NCBI GenBank assembly: GCA_003223325.1
Contig: QHYS01000186.1
Span: 1-45,053 of the forward strand
Length of the DNA stretch: 45,053 nt
Source of the DNA: Acidobacteriota bacterium
GTDB taxonomy: Bacteria > Acidobacteriota > Terriglobia > Acidiferrales > UBA7541
Direction: 5' to 3'
Shown one piece after another: positions 8,677 to 17,722 of the stretch (position 1 is its first letter; every line of letters begins with the position of its first letter). A program made the position numbers and the translations under genes. The notes below the pieces were generated by a model, which saw only the letters and a program-made list of their open reading frames with translations, did not search any database and was not told where the DNA came from.

Positions 8677-8829
8677 CTAAACAGAGCACGACTCGTTTAT
8701 CATCGAGAGGTGGCCGGTCGGATTCCCTGAAGACCCACTGGAGGAATTGGAATTGCCGCCGCAGCCCCAGAAAAGGAGTAGGAGCACCGCAACGAAGCCC
8801 CCGAGCACACGAGTAACCCTCGAATTCAT
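8677..8829 (-). CDS. Small secreted lipoprotein (50 residues)
   Basis: From ATG 8829 a 50-residue frame encodes a basic start (MNSRVTRVLGG), a hydrophobic stretch and FWGCGG as the lipobox region, with the lipid-acceptor Cys at residue 22. A Ser/Gly/Asn-rich linker and a short tail ending in NESCSV follow. An AAGGAG ribosome binding site sits seven bases before the ATG, which strongly supports translation from this internal start. The frame opens further upstream, but that extension has no signal or ribosome site. No family was recognised. The product would be a signal-peptidase II substrate anchored in the outer or inner membrane. It lies alone, 124 bases downstream of the divergent end of the GT2 gene. 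Confidence 0.6.
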   Translation of the reverse strand: MNSRVTRVLGGFVAVLLLLFWGCGGNSNSSSGSSGNPTGHLSMINESCSV

Positions 8830-9178
8830 TGAATTCTCCTTGCGGAGCCTGCGCCCGTATCGCAGTCTCCTTTTGTTGTGTAATGGTCCGATAGTTAGCG
8901 CCGGACCGACCTTCGGGTGCCACGATCTTTCGCCCAGTCCCCCCACAAAACACAGCCAGTCGAAGATAGTTGCGCTGGACGGCCGAATGAGTGATGGTAC
9001 GAAGACTGCGATCAACTCGCCGAATACTGGACAACGTAAGCGTGCCCGCTGAATAGCATGCTCGGAGACTTCACAATCACGGTGACGGGAGGCACGACCG
9101 ATTTCTTTTGATTTTCGTGAAATCGCCATTCCCGGCAAACCGCAGAAGCCGCCAGAAGTGGTACCATCGCGCCAAGCT
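8830..9178. other. Intergenic region, no recognised gene
   Basis: About 350 bases lie between the small lipoprotein and the amidohydrolase. A 19-codon stretch ending at TGA 9109-9111 (LGDFTITVTGGTTDFF) looks like the last strand of a secreted beta-domain, but a stop lies seven codons before its only ATG. It may be a relic of a lost gene. Nothing else was seen. Confidence 0.35.
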
Positions 9179-10468
9179 ATGGCCAAGCGGCTCGCTTATC
9201 TACTGGCATTGCCTGCGTGCCTTCTCGCGCTCACATATCACGCGCCAGCTCAAACAAACACCGTGCCGGCGCCCATTGTGCTGCACGCGGCGCGGTTGCT
9301 AGATGTTGAAACCGGACGAATATTGGCGCCCGGCGAAGTATTAGTGCGAGGCGAACGCATCACCGAGGTCGGTTCCGCGGTGACCCATCCGGCCGGAGCG
9401 CAGACGATTGATCTGGGCGACACAACCTTGTTGCCGGGGTTGATCGACGCGCATGTGCACTTATTTCTGCATCCGGGTGCCGAAGATTTGCAGACGATTC
9501 AGGAGTCGGTGCCGCAGCGAACCATCATGGCCACGCTGGCTGCCCGCGCAGATCTCATGGCCGGGTACACGGCAGAGCGTGACATGGGTACCGAAGGTGC
9601 AGGCTCAGCCGATACCGCCGTGCGCAATGCAATCGAGCAAGGCCTGATCGCTGGCCCGCGGCTCCGCATCAGTGGGAACGCGATTTCCATCCTTGGCGGA
9701 CACGAAGACGCCGTCGGCTACAATCCCGAACAGCGCGTCTTTCCAAATGCTACTTACGCCAATAATCCCGCCGAACTCGTGGCCGTCATTCGCGAGCAGA
9801 TCAAGGAAGGCGCCGACTTCATAAAGATCTACGAAACCGGCGAGGATTCTTTTCGCAACGGGCAATTCTCAACGTCATATCAATACACGGAAGCCGAACT
9901 TAGCGTGGCAGTCGGCGAAGCCGCGCGCGTAGGCAAGCGCGTTGCCGTTCACGCCACGGGCGAGCCGGGTACGCTCTATGCCGTTCGAGCCGGTGTGGCC
10001 TCTGTCGATCATGCCTATCAACTAAGTGATGAAACCATGCGGCTGATGCACGAAAAGCAAATCCCCGCCGTGCCAACTCTCACAATTGAGGAGTACTTTG
10101 CCCAACATCCCTCTTCGCCGGAAGAAACCACCTGGGGCCGACTGCTCGAATTTCACGCACAGCAGTTCCGTAAGCAAGTTGCCGCCGGCGTACCTATGGC
10201 CGTCGGCTCTGACGTCGGGCCTTTTGCCCACGGCACGCAGGCACGTGAATTTGTTCTCATGGTCAAATACGGCATGACGCCGCTCGCCGCTTTACAAGCC
10301 GACATGATCGCCAGTGCTAAATTGCTCGGTTGGCAGGGGCAGATCGGTGCCCTGAAAGCGGGCTACTTCGCCGATATAATCGCTGTGCCTGGCAGTCCGC
10401 TGCAGGACATCAGCGCTTTGCAGAAAGTTGCTTTCGTCATGAAGGGCGGGGTCGTTTACCGCAAATAA
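9179..10468 (+). CDS. Secreted amidohydrolase, imidazolonepropionase-like
   Basis: From ATG 9179 the protein has 429 residues; a GTG at 9158 is less likely because the ATG gives a clean signal peptide (MAKRLAYLLALPACLLALTY, probable cleavage after APAQ). It is a metal-dependent TIM-barrel hydrolase. It has the N-terminal beta-sandwich strand ILHAARLLDVETG type, the metal motif GLIDAHVHL, the Lys segment FIKIYETG, HATGEPG, SVDHAYQ and the catalytic Asp in AVGSDVGP. The closing sandwich segment is LKAGYFADIIAV. Exported members of this group cleave dipeptides, including Xaa-Pro types, or cyclic amides. A role in peptide or organonitrogen salvage is inferred. The transcription unit appears single. 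Confidence 0.88.
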   Translation: MAKRLAYLLALPACLLALTYHAPAQTNTVPAPIVLHAARLLDVETGRILAPGEVLVRGERITEVGSAVTHPAGAQTIDLGDTTLLPGLIDAHVHLFLHPGAEDLQTIQESVPQRTIMATLAARADLMAGYTAERDMGTEGAGSADTAVRNAIEQGLIAGPRLRISGNAISILGGHEDAVGYNPEQRVFPNATYANNPAELVAVIREQIKEGADFIKIYETGEDSFRNGQFSTSYQYTEAELSVAVGEAARVGKRVAVHATGEPGTLYAVRAGVASVDHAYQLSDETMRLMHEKQIPAVPTLTIEEYFAQHPSSPEETTWGRLLEFHAQQFRKQVAAGVPMAVGSDVGPFAHGTQAREFVLMVKYGMTPLAALQADMIASAKLLGWQGQIGALKAGYFADIIAVPGSPLQDISALQKVAFVMKGGVVYRK

Positions 10469-10746
10469 GCGTGCCGACGGGGCCGGCATTCCTGTCGAAC
10501 GGCCAAAGGAAACCAGTACGTCTCCACTGTTGAGAACCATCGCCAGTCGTTCACGCCAGTACCCAATTCAATACAATCACATGCATGTCGAGGCATCACA
10601 CGGATATACCATCGGTCGCGACGCGCTCACAAATATATTTCGCGAATTCTGGCCGGATATCGCCGTCCACGTCCTGCCTCGCCACCCGTAAATCCGCTCT
10701 CCCGCATCAGCTCTTGAGTTCGGAACATCCTGGTTCGGGATGCGAT

Positions 10747-12150
10747 TTAGGATGGGCTCCGTCTACCGTGGCTGTCCGCATACTCCAGCAATTGCATGAA
10801 TCCGAAATCCTGATGGAGTTGCATGTGGCAGTGGAAGAGCGTCAAACCGGGATTATCTGCGACAAAAGTTATGGCGGCGGTTCCCCGGCTTCCTACGCTG
10901 ACAACGTCCTTCATCAGCCCGGCCATAGGTTTCCCACCGACTTCGACGACCTCGAACGTGTGGCGGTGCAAGTGCAATGGGTGGATGTCACCGGTGCCCT
11001 TGTTGTCGAAGAAGAGTTTGTAGCGCTTCCCTTTCTCCAGACGCAGCTTTTCGATATCCGGAAAACCCTTGCCATTGATCGTCCAGCGATTGAAGTCGAC
11101 TTTGTGCCCTGGAATTTTTTCAAACTTCATCTCGAAGGTGTGATCAGGTTCGGGCGCAGTGCCGCCGCTCCCAAACATTGAGTAGTCCCAAGGACCGCGA
11201 ACGATACCCGAAGGCTGCTGCCATTGGGGCTCTCCGCTCTTGTCTGCGTATTCGACCACTATGCCCATGCCCATCTTGCGTTCCTCTTCATTCGCCGAAC
11301 CGAGAATCCACACGCCGGGATTATTCATCTCCACAATGGCATCAACGCGCTCGGCAATATCCAAATAAACGATATCCACCATCTGGGGATGCGGAACGGG
11401 ATTGCCGTCCATGGCCACGACGCTAAAACGATGGCCGGGAAGCGCCAGCCTGATTTCGTCCGTGGCACTCGCATTCAAGAAGCGAAATAAAAGGCGCTGC
11501 CCCATACGCACACGAAGCGGTTCGCCGCTCCCGAGCATTTTGTCGTTCAACGTTGCCGATTTGTAAGCGATCTCCCATCCGTTGTCAGCCGGGCCCTTGG
11601 GGGCCAAAGATGGCTCCCAATGATGCGCCGCGATGCAGACTTCCTGGTCGTAGTCGCCGGGGTGCCGCGAGGGTTCGACAATTGCGAAACCATACTGGCC
11701 CGAGAAACCTGCCCGGGTTAGGTCAGCATGAGCCATCGAGTGCGTGTGATACCAGCGTGTGCCGGCGGGCTTGGGCGTGAAGCGATAGCGACGATGGCCG
11801 TGTGCGGGTATATCGGGCGTTCCTTCCTCAACCGACCCATCCACCGCTGAGGGAATCAGCTGTCCGTGCCAGTGTACGGTCTCGGGTACGTCCGTGTCGT
11901 TGAACACATCGACAGTAACAGGCTTCCCCTCTCTAAATCGCAGGATCGGGCCAGGAGCGGAGCCGTTATAGCCGACTGTCTTTATGGTTTTTCCGGGTCC
12001 GATCTCCAGAGATATCGGAGCTATGCGGAGCCTAACGTTCTTCTGGTTACTGGTTGCGTTGTTTGTATCCAGCGCCGTCAGTGGCAGCGAGCAAAGCGAC
12101 GGAAGGCCAAGCGAGGCCAACCCCGAAGTCAAGAAGTCCCGGCGATTCAT
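10747..12150 (-). CDS. Tat-exported multicopper oxidase (laccase/CueO/SufI-like)
   Basis: This 467-residue protein begins MNRRDFLTSG, a twin-arginine signal. All four copper-ligand regions are present: HWHG (93-96), WYHTHS (134-138), HPLHLH (390-395) and HCHMQLH (440-446). C441 is the type 1 copper Cys and M452 the likely axial ligand. It should therefore be a catalytically competent three-domain oxidase, unlike SufI-type proteins that have lost copper. Possible roles are copper resistance (Cu(I) oxidation), metal oxidation or phenol oxidation in the periplasm. A GAGGAGG ribosome binding site precedes the ATG by about eight bases. The gene is divergent from the NHL-repeat gene at 12340, with a 189-base gap. 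No copper-sensing regulator was seen nearby. Confidence 0.93.
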   Translation of the reverse strand: MNRRDFLTSGLASLGLPSLCSLPLTALDTNNATSNQKNVRLRIAPISLEIGPGKTIKTVGYNGSAPGPILRFREGKPVTVDVFNDTDVPETVHWHGQLIPSAVDGSVEEGTPDIPAHGHRRYRFTPKPAGTRWYHTHSMAHADLTRAGFSGQYGFAIVEPSRHPGDYDQEVCIAAHHWEPSLAPKGPADNGWEIAYKSATLNDKMLGSGEPLRVRMGQRLLFRFLNASATDEIRLALPGHRFSVVAMDGNPVPHPQMVDIVYLDIAERVDAIVEMNNPGVWILGSANEEERKMGMGIVVEYADKSGEPQWQQPSGIVRGPWDYSMFGSGGTAPEPDHTFEMKFEKIPGHKVDFNRWTINGKGFPDIEKLRLEKGKRYKLFFDNKGTGDIHPLHLHRHTFEVVEVGGKPMAGLMKDVVSVGSRGTAAITFVADNPGLTLFHCHMQLHQDFGFMQLLEYADSHGRRSPS

Positions 12151-12339
12151 ATCCCATTCCTCCTCGAATCGCTTCGCGGCGAATTACAGAAATTTCAATT
12201 AGGCTGGTGAGAACATAACGCATCCGGCCTTCACATTCAACGCGCCTGATTCGGGGGATGTGACAGCGAGAATAATTCGCCGGTCCGCAGCAAGCAGTGG
12301 TACAACACTCCACACCATGAAACCAGCCAGGAGGTCTCC

Positions 12340-13434
12340 ATGAAGACACTGCGATTCGCATGGCTTGTGTTGCTCGTCGCGCCTTGTCTTGCTCAACAAA
12401 ATGTGCCCCAGATTCCCTTCGATTCCGTTCCCGATTTCCTAAAGCTTCCGCCGGGCATGAATTTCGGCGAGGTCCCGGGCGTAGCTGTAGATTCCAAAGG
12501 GCACATCTTCGTCTTTACGCGATCCAACAGCGCCAATGGACCGGCCTACGGTGCGGCTGCGGCGCAGTTGCTGGAGTTTGGGCCCAAAGGCGAGTTCCTT
12601 CGCGAGATCGGGAAAGGATTGTATGCCTGGTCCGAAGCCCACAGCGTACGCATCGACAAGGACGACAACATCTGGGCCATCGACAAAGGCTCCGACATGA
12701 TTATCAAATTCAATCCGGCCGGTCGCGTAGTTTGGACGTTCGGACGCCGGAAAGAGGCGGCCGACGAGGGAGCCAAAGCCTGGGAGCACGTCAACCCGCC
12801 TCTTCCTCCGATCGACGGACTGTTTCGTCAACCCACCGACGTAACCTGGGATTCCGAAGGGAACATTTACATCACCGACGGCTACGTCAACTCGCGCGTC
12901 GCGAAATATGACAAGAATGGCGACTGGGTGAAGTCATGGGGTGAGCCAGGCACAGGGCCGGGTCAGTTTCACCTTCCGCATGCCATCGTGGCCGACCGCA
13001 ACAATACTCTATTTGTCGGCGATCGCACCAATAGGCGCATTCAGGTGTTCGACACCGAGGGCAAGTTCCTGCGTATGTTTACGATTGACGTGCCTCCTGA
13101 TCCCAAAACCCGCGCCGTCAACGGCCCCACCCCCACCGGCGAGCGCCTCGCGGCGGTGATTGGGCAGCCCAATTCCATCTGCATCACTCCCGGTCCCAAC
13201 CAGGTTCTTTTCGTTGGGGAAAGTACCTTCCCCGGGCGGATCTTCAAGGTTTCGCTCGACGGCAGAGTGCTTGGGGTCATCGGACGCTCGGGACGCTCGC
13301 TCGGGCAGTTCTCCGGCGCCCACGCGCTTGCCTGCCCGTCGGAAAACGAAGTGTACGCGGCAGAAACCTCCAATTGGCGCTTGCAAAAATTGATCCTTCA
13401 TCCGCAAACCCAGACTTCCAGCGCGGCGCGCTAG
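12340..13434 (+). CDS. Secreted NHL-repeat beta-propeller, peptidylglycine lyase-like
   Basis: This 364-residue protein has a signal peptide (MKTLRFAWLVLLVAPCLAQQ) and about six NHL-type blades. Recurrent motifs are VPGVAVDSKGHIFVF, AHSVRIDKDDNIWAID, PTDVTWDSEGNIYITDGY, NSRVAKYDKNGDWVKSWG and LFVGDRTNRRIQVFDTEG. The TDGYVNSR-type blade is typical of the peptidyl-alpha-hydroxyglycine alpha-amidating lyase family, which uses a metal-binding propeller. Whether this bacterial protein has lyase activity is unknown. AGGAGG precedes the ATG by six bases. It is followed 105 bases later by the MBL-fold gene, also forward. Many similar exported propellers occur in Acidobacteriota. Confidence 0.85.
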   Translation: MKTLRFAWLVLLVAPCLAQQNVPQIPFDSVPDFLKLPPGMNFGEVPGVAVDSKGHIFVFTRSNSANGPAYGAAAAQLLEFGPKGEFLREIGKGLYAWSEAHSVRIDKDDNIWAIDKGSDMIIKFNPAGRVVWTFGRRKEAADEGAKAWEHVNPPLPPIDGLFRQPTDVTWDSEGNIYITDGYVNSRVAKYDKNGDWVKSWGEPGTGPGQFHLPHAIVADRNNTLFVGDRTNRRIQVFDTEGKFLRMFTIDVPPDPKTRAVNGPTPTGERLAAVIGQPNSICITPGPNQVLFVGESTFPGRIFKVSLDGRVLGVIGRSGRSLGQFSGAHALACPSENEVYAAETSNWRLQKLILHPQTQTSSAAR

Positions 13435-13539
13435 GCGGAGAGGCGCAGGGCTATATGGGCCTGGTTATCTTGCAGTAGACTTCACGTCAGAATTCCGGCC
13501 GGCTAGAGCTAAACGCCTAGAACTAACGGAGGAACTTCA

Positions 13540-15156
13540 ATGTCTAGAGAAAATGTTGGCCGCTATTTGATGGCGTTCTTGTGTTGTGCCGCTGGCATGA
13601 GCGCAATGATGGTCCGGCCTCTTGCGCGGGCCGTCCCTGCGACGTCGCCGCAAGACAGCGTCAATGCCACTTATGCGGCGCTGGGCGGGGACAAATTGAA
13701 AACGATCAGTTTGAAAGCCCGTTGGGAACAATTCGATCCAGGCGAATCGTATTCGGTCTCCGATCCTGCTAAGCCAGACACGGGCGTGTCCGACTTGGTG
13801 CAGAGCCGCGATCTCCAGCGCGGATTCGCACGTAACGAATGGATTCGGCCGAAAGCGGACGACGGCGCCAAGCGGACCTACACGGAAATCGTCACGCCGA
13901 CTGCCGGCTACGTGATCGGCAACGACGCGACAAACGGCCGCCTGCCCAAGCGCACCGTGAACGGCGCCCAGCCTGAGCACACCATGTCGGGCCGCCGCCT
14001 CACCGCAACTTTGCGCGAACTCGAACGGCCGTTCATCGTCATGGGGATGAAGCGCCATCCCGACCGGGTGGCCGCGATCGGTGACCAGACGATTGCCGGC
14101 AAGGCCTATCCCGCCGTGCAATATCGCGACGATTACGGCGCCTACATCGTGATGTTCGATCCCGCAACGAATCTGCCTGCACGCGTGCGGACACTCGATT
14201 GGGACGCACTCGAGGGCGACTCCTCGTTCGACGCGGAATATTCGGATTGGCGGGACGTTTCCGGCGCGAAGATTGCGTTCCACACTCTCTACACGCTCAA
14301 CGGCATGAGAGTAGCGGACCTCAAGCTCTCGAGCGTAATGGTCAACCCAGCTTTGCCTCCTAAGACTTTTGACATTCCACAAGCGATGCTGACTGCCGCG
14401 GCCAAGTCGGCGCCCGCAAACGCAACGCCCTACCAATGGATCATCCGCCGTCAGTTCACGGGCTTCTATTACGATTCGGACGCGAAGTATACGGACGATC
14501 TGGATGCACTGAAACTGGTCGACGTCGCACGGAATGTCAGCCAAACACAAGGCGGCACGCACAACACGCTCTTCATCGCGACCAACTCTTATCTGATCGC
14601 CGTCGAAGCGCCGAACGATGACGGCCAGGCGATTCAGTCCATGGATATGGCCAAGAAGAAATATCCCGGCAAGTCAATTCGTTATCTCATTCTGACGCAT
14701 CACCACGTTGATCACGTCGGTGGAATGCGCACCTACGCGGCGGAGGGCGCCACGGTCGTCGTTGGCAAAGGCGACGGCGATTATTTCCGCAGAGTGTTAG
14801 CACGCCCGGAAACGCTGAATCCCGACGCGCCGAAGAAGGCCTTCACGCCCAAGGTGGCTGAAGTGGATGGCAAATGGAGCGTAAACGATGGCGGGCGCGA
14901 AGTGAACGCTTACCTGGTCGAGAATCCCCACGCGGCGGACATGATGATCGTTTACGTTCCCGACGCCAAGCTCGGAATCGTGACCGATCTCTATGTGCCC
15001 GGCGCGCCCGTACCCCCTACTGCAATGGTGGCGGCCCTAGTGAAAGGCGTGGACAAATGGGGAATCAAGCCGGAGCGCTTCGCGGGCGGGCACGGCTCGG
15101 TTGGCCCTTACGCCGACGTCGCTAAAGCGGCGCAAAATGCGCCTGCGGGAAATTGA
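13540..15156 (+). CDS. Secreted MBL-fold metallohydrolase with N-terminal lipoprotein-like domain
   Basis: The protein has 538 residues. A hydrophobic N-terminus (about 8-32) is followed by a roughly 260-residue all-beta domain with YAALGGDKLKTI near its start. A metallo-beta-lactamase domain follows from about residue 310. It has LTHHHVDHVGGM, the zinc-binding HxHxDH motif (here HHHVDH, about 387-392), ENPHAADMMIVYVPDAKLGI as the third ligand region, and GGHGSVGP near the end. Export to the periplasm is likely. Fused MBL proteins with this front domain are common but uncharacterised in soil bacteria. GGAGG lies seven bases before the ATG. Substrate is unknown; a lactone or ester is possible. 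Confidence 0.85.
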   Translation: MSRENVGRYLMAFLCCAAGMSAMMVRPLARAVPATSPQDSVNATYAALGGDKLKTISLKARWEQFDPGESYSVSDPAKPDTGVSDLVQSRDLQRGFARNEWIRPKADDGAKRTYTEIVTPTAGYVIGNDATNGRLPKRTVNGAQPEHTMSGRRLTATLRELERPFIVMGMKRHPDRVAAIGDQTIAGKAYPAVQYRDDYGAYIVMFDPATNLPARVRTLDWDALEGDSSFDAEYSDWRDVSGAKIAFHTLYTLNGMRVADLKLSSVMVNPALPPKTFDIPQAMLTAAAKSAPANATPYQWIIRRQFTGFYYDSDAKYTDDLDALKLVDVARNVSQTQGGTHNTLFIATNSYLIAVEAPNDDGQAIQSMDMAKKKYPGKSIRYLILTHHHVDHVGGMRTYAAEGATVVVGKGDGDYFRRVLARPETLNPDAPKKAFTPKVAEVDGKWSVNDGGREVNAYLVENPHAADMMIVYVPDAKLGIVTDLYVPGAPVPPTAMVAALVKGVDKWGIKPERFAGGHGSVGPYADVAKAAQNAPAGN

Positions 15157-15208
15157 CGCTGAGCCTGAAACTGCCGCGCCACGACAGTTAGCGGAAAAAT
15201 CCCTTCGC

Positions 15209-15277
15209 TGTCATTCTGAACGCAGCGAAGAAACATGAAAAGAGGGATTCTTCGTCGCTTCGCTCCTCAGAATGGCA
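15209..15277. repeat. Intergenic inverted repeat between convergent genes
   Basis: The left arm begins TGTCATTCTGA and ends GCAGCGAAGAA (15209-15232). The right arm (15248-15277) is its imperfect reverse complement, beginning TTCTTCG and ending TCAGAATGGCA. The arms enclose about 15 bases. The sequence type (CATTCTGA...GCGAAGAA) is, to my knowledge, a dispersed intergenic repeat in Acidobacteriota genomes. It sits between two stop codons and would form a long hairpin in either transcript, so it may also terminate both genes. Confidence 0.75.
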
Positions 15278-15282
15278 GCCCC

Positions 15283-16356
15283 CTAGTTTGTGGATGAGCG
15301 CAGAGCTGTATCCCGGACGCGCGCTTGATTTGCCATCACGATGCCAACTTTGTTAACGCCACTGCAGGCAATGTAAACTCGTCCGTCCGGGGTAGCCGCC
15401 ATATTGCGGACGACACCGCCGCCAGAGGGAATCGTCGTTGACGCGAACGTCTCGGTCTGAGGATCAAAGCGCACAATTGTATTCTTCGGAAGAACGCCGG
15501 CCTCGCTATACCAAAGCATTCCGTCCGGCGTAACTGTTATTCCGTAGGGACTCGACTGCGAACCTCCGGGCGAGAGCCACATCTTCACTTCGCCTGTCGC
15601 GGGATTGAAACGACCCAATTGACCCTGATCAAAATCAGTGAAGTAGACGATGTCGCCCTTAGTAATAGCGATGCGGCGCGGCCGAGTCCCCTTTTCCGGC
15701 AACTTGTATTCCGTGATTTCCATACTTTTCGGGTCGATCTTCGCCAGCTTGTTCGTGCCAAATTCACAAAAAATTGGAACGCCTTTGCTCGTAATTACCA
15801 TGCCGTAGGGCAGCGCGTCTTCGGTAGGAACTCGCTTCAAATCGATCTTTCCGGTCCGCGGATCGAGGCGGCCAACGAAGTTGCCGCCCTGCACGGTGAA
15901 CCAAAGTATCTCCTGCTGATCAAACACTGGCGTGTGAGGGTCACTGGCTCGCGAGTCCGGCATCTTGTACTCGCTCACATTTCCCGTGCGCGGATCAAGT
16001 TTGCCAATGAGTCCGGAATAGTTTCCGGTATACCAAACGTTTCCCTCACGATCGAACGCCAGGCCGTGCGGCCCTGTGTTGGGCGACTTTAAGGGATACT
16101 CGCGCATTATCCCGGTTGCGGGATCGAGCCGCCCCAATCGGTTGCTCAATTGCCCCGTCCACCAGAGCGAACCATCCGGCGCGACAGCCGGATCATGCGG
16201 ATTCGAGTTAGACGTGGGTACACTCCACTCCCGGATGGCTACGTCTAAGGCTTGGACTTTGCTGCCTGCGGCTGGCTCAGCCAGCGTCACCGAATACAGG
16301 AGCGCGGCGCCAAAGAGTGCCGCCGTGCCTTCAGTCAAGAGTTTCTTCGTGTTCAT
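15283..16356 (-). CDS. Secreted virginiamycin B lyase-like seven-bladed propeller
   Basis: The protein has 357 residues with a signal peptide (hydrophobic 9-29). Repeated blades follow of the form HDPAVAPDGSLWWTGQLSN, GPHGLAFDREGNVWYTGNYS, PYGMVITSKGVPIFCEFGTN and SPYGITVTPDGMLWYSEAG, with LGRLDPATG-type turns. The spacing and WYTG/WYSE motifs match the Vgb (streptogramin lyase) fold. Most soil homologues are not antibiotic lyases, so the activity is uncertain. It lies 18 bases after the stop of the CoA-transferase gene on the same strand and is probably co-transcribed. It ends six bases past the inverted repeat at 15209-15277. Confidence 0.85.
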   Translation of the reverse strand: MNTKKLLTEGTAALFGAALLYSVTLAEPAAGSKVQALDVAIREWSVPTSNSNPHDPAVAPDGSLWWTGQLSNRLGRLDPATGIMREYPLKSPNTGPHGLAFDREGNVWYTGNYSGLIGKLDPRTGNVSEYKMPDSRASDPHTPVFDQQEILWFTVQGGNFVGRLDPRTGKIDLKRVPTEDALPYGMVITSKGVPIFCEFGTNKLAKIDPKSMEITEYKLPEKGTRPRRIAITKGDIVYFTDFDQGQLGRFNPATGEVKMWLSPGGSQSSPYGITVTPDGMLWYSEAGVLPKNTIVRFDPQTETFASTTIPSGGGVVRNMAATPDGRVYIACSGVNKVGIVMANQARVRDTALRSSTN

Positions 16357-16374
16357 GGCTGCTCCTTTCTTTCC

Positions 16375-17649
16375 CTAGATAACGCCCTGCGCGCGAAGCT
16401 CCGCAATCTGGTTTGCATCGTACCCCAGGATCTCGCCGTAGACTCGCTGATTATGCTCTCCGAGCTCGGGTGGTGGCTGATCGAATCCGGCGGTGGCCTC
16501 TGAAAAACGTATGGGCAATCCCATGGCATAAATCCCAGCGGATGTTCCGTATTGGGACTCTAACCTCGGGCCGTACTTCGGGTGAACCATCGGGACCGTC
16601 TCTTTTCGGGCCACGACGCGAGGGTCATGAACCGCAACCTTGGGATCACGCACCTCGGCCGCCGGGATCCCTACCGAATGCAGCGTGGCAATCGTCTGCG
16701 CGGTCGTTTCGGAACCGGTCCATTGCGCGATCAGCGCGTCGAGTTCGCGATAGTTCTGGACGCGCATATCCCGTGTGCGGAAGCGCTCGTCCATTGCTAA
16801 GTCCGTTCGGCCCATGACCTCGAAAAGGCGATGCGCAAGAATATCGGTATAAGCGCAAATCGCCAGGTGTCCGTCTTTCGCAGGATAAATCCCAAACGGG
16901 GCCAGCCTTTGCACGGTCTGGCCCGTGCGGACCGGCGCGCCGCACATTTCCAAGGCCTCGTAGGCTTCGCCGGCGATCAGAGCCGTCAGGGCGCCGAGCA
17001 TGGAGACGTCAACGTGCTGTCCGGTGCCGGTCCGGCGGGCCTGATGAAGGGCAGCAAGCACGCCGACGACTCCAAACAAAGCGGCCGTCAGATCAGCGAT
17101 CGTCAGACCCACCCGGACGGGAGGATCATGCTCCCCTCCTGAAACATACATGATGCCGCTCAGCGCCTGGATCATCGTGTCCAGCGCCTTGGGAGAACCC
17201 GGGCCGGCATCGCTTCCAAATCCCGAGATCGAGCCGTACACGATCCGCGGGTTCACTCGCCGCGCGGCCTCGTACCCGACGCCTAACTCGTCGAGCGTTC
17301 CCGGTGTGAAGTTCTCCACCACCAGGTCCGCTTTGCGGGCTAGATCACCAAAGACCTCGCGGGCGCGCGGGTGCTTCAGGTTGAGCGTCACGCCGAGTTT
17401 ATTCCGAAGGCGATTAAAAGCAGTCACCGAGATGTCGTCGGCTCTCTCCCGAACGAGCTTGACGCCGCCAAGGCCAAAGTACGGTGCGTTGTCTCGGGAG
17501 GGATCACCGCCGGCCGGATTCTCAATCTTGATGACCCGCGCGCCAAGACCTGCGAGGAGCAGCGTCGCGACCGGTCCTGCAAGCGCAACGGTGAGATCGA
17601 GTACCGTAATGTCGTTGAGAGGAGAGCCTATCGGCGCGATTGTTTCCAT
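16375..17649 (-). CDS. Type III acyl-CoA transferase (CaiB/BaiF family)
   Basis: From ATG 17649 the protein has 424 residues; ATG 17670 would add seven and is possible. It shows LDLTVALAGPVATLLLAGLGA, VIKIENPAGGDPSRD, NFTPGTLDELGVGYE, SGFGSDAGPGSPKALD, and the catalytic Asp in VGLTIADLTAAL. GQHVDVSMLGAL and the C-terminal NQRVYGEILGY segment follow. Such enzymes move CoA between carboxylic acids (formate, oxalate, carnitine, succinate or aromatic acids). The acid used here cannot be told. It is the first gene of a pair with the Vgb-like propeller. A dyad symmetric site (17698-17722) lies 49 bases before the chosen start and may control it. Confidence 0.9.
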   Translation of the reverse strand: METIAPIGSPLNDITVLDLTVALAGPVATLLLAGLGARVIKIENPAGGDPSRDNAPYFGLGGVKLVRERADDISVTAFNRLRNKLGVTLNLKHPRAREVFGDLARKADLVVENFTPGTLDELGVGYEAARRVNPRIVYGSISGFGSDAGPGSPKALDTMIQALSGIMYVSGGEHDPPVRVGLTIADLTAALFGVVGVLAALHQARRTGTGQHVDVSMLGALTALIAGEAYEALEMCGAPVRTGQTVQRLAPFGIYPAKDGHLAICAYTDILAHRLFEVMGRTDLAMDERFRTRDMRVQNYRELDALIAQWTGSETTAQTIATLHSVGIPAAEVRDPKVAVHDPRVVARKETVPMVHPKYGPRLESQYGTSAGIYAMGLPIRFSEATAGFDQPPPELGEHNQRVYGEILGYDANQIAELRAQGVI

Positions 17650-17697
17650 GATTCTGCCGCAGACTGGCATAGCCCTTCGTGGCAGTGGTCGCTCGAG

Positions 17698-17722
17698 ATG
17701 ACCATCCTGGGCGGATGGTCAT
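17698..17722. repeat. Dyad ATGACCATCC-N5-GGATGGTCAT
   Basis: The two 10-base arms are perfect complements around a 5-base spacer. The site lies just upstream of the CoA-transferase start (minus strand) and is followed on the plus strand by TATTTT. It may be an operator for a dimeric repressor or a terminator-like hairpin. A related dyad lies at 18033-18057. Confidence 0.6.

Noticed and set aside
9058-9111. Short frame ending LGDFTITVTGG on the plus strand
   Set aside because: A stop lies seven codons before the ATG; at most a remnant of a lost secreted protein.
13537-14562. Long minus-strand frame (341 codons) under the MBL-fold gene
   Set aside because: It is antisense to a gene with clear motifs, has no family features and is explained by high GC third positions.
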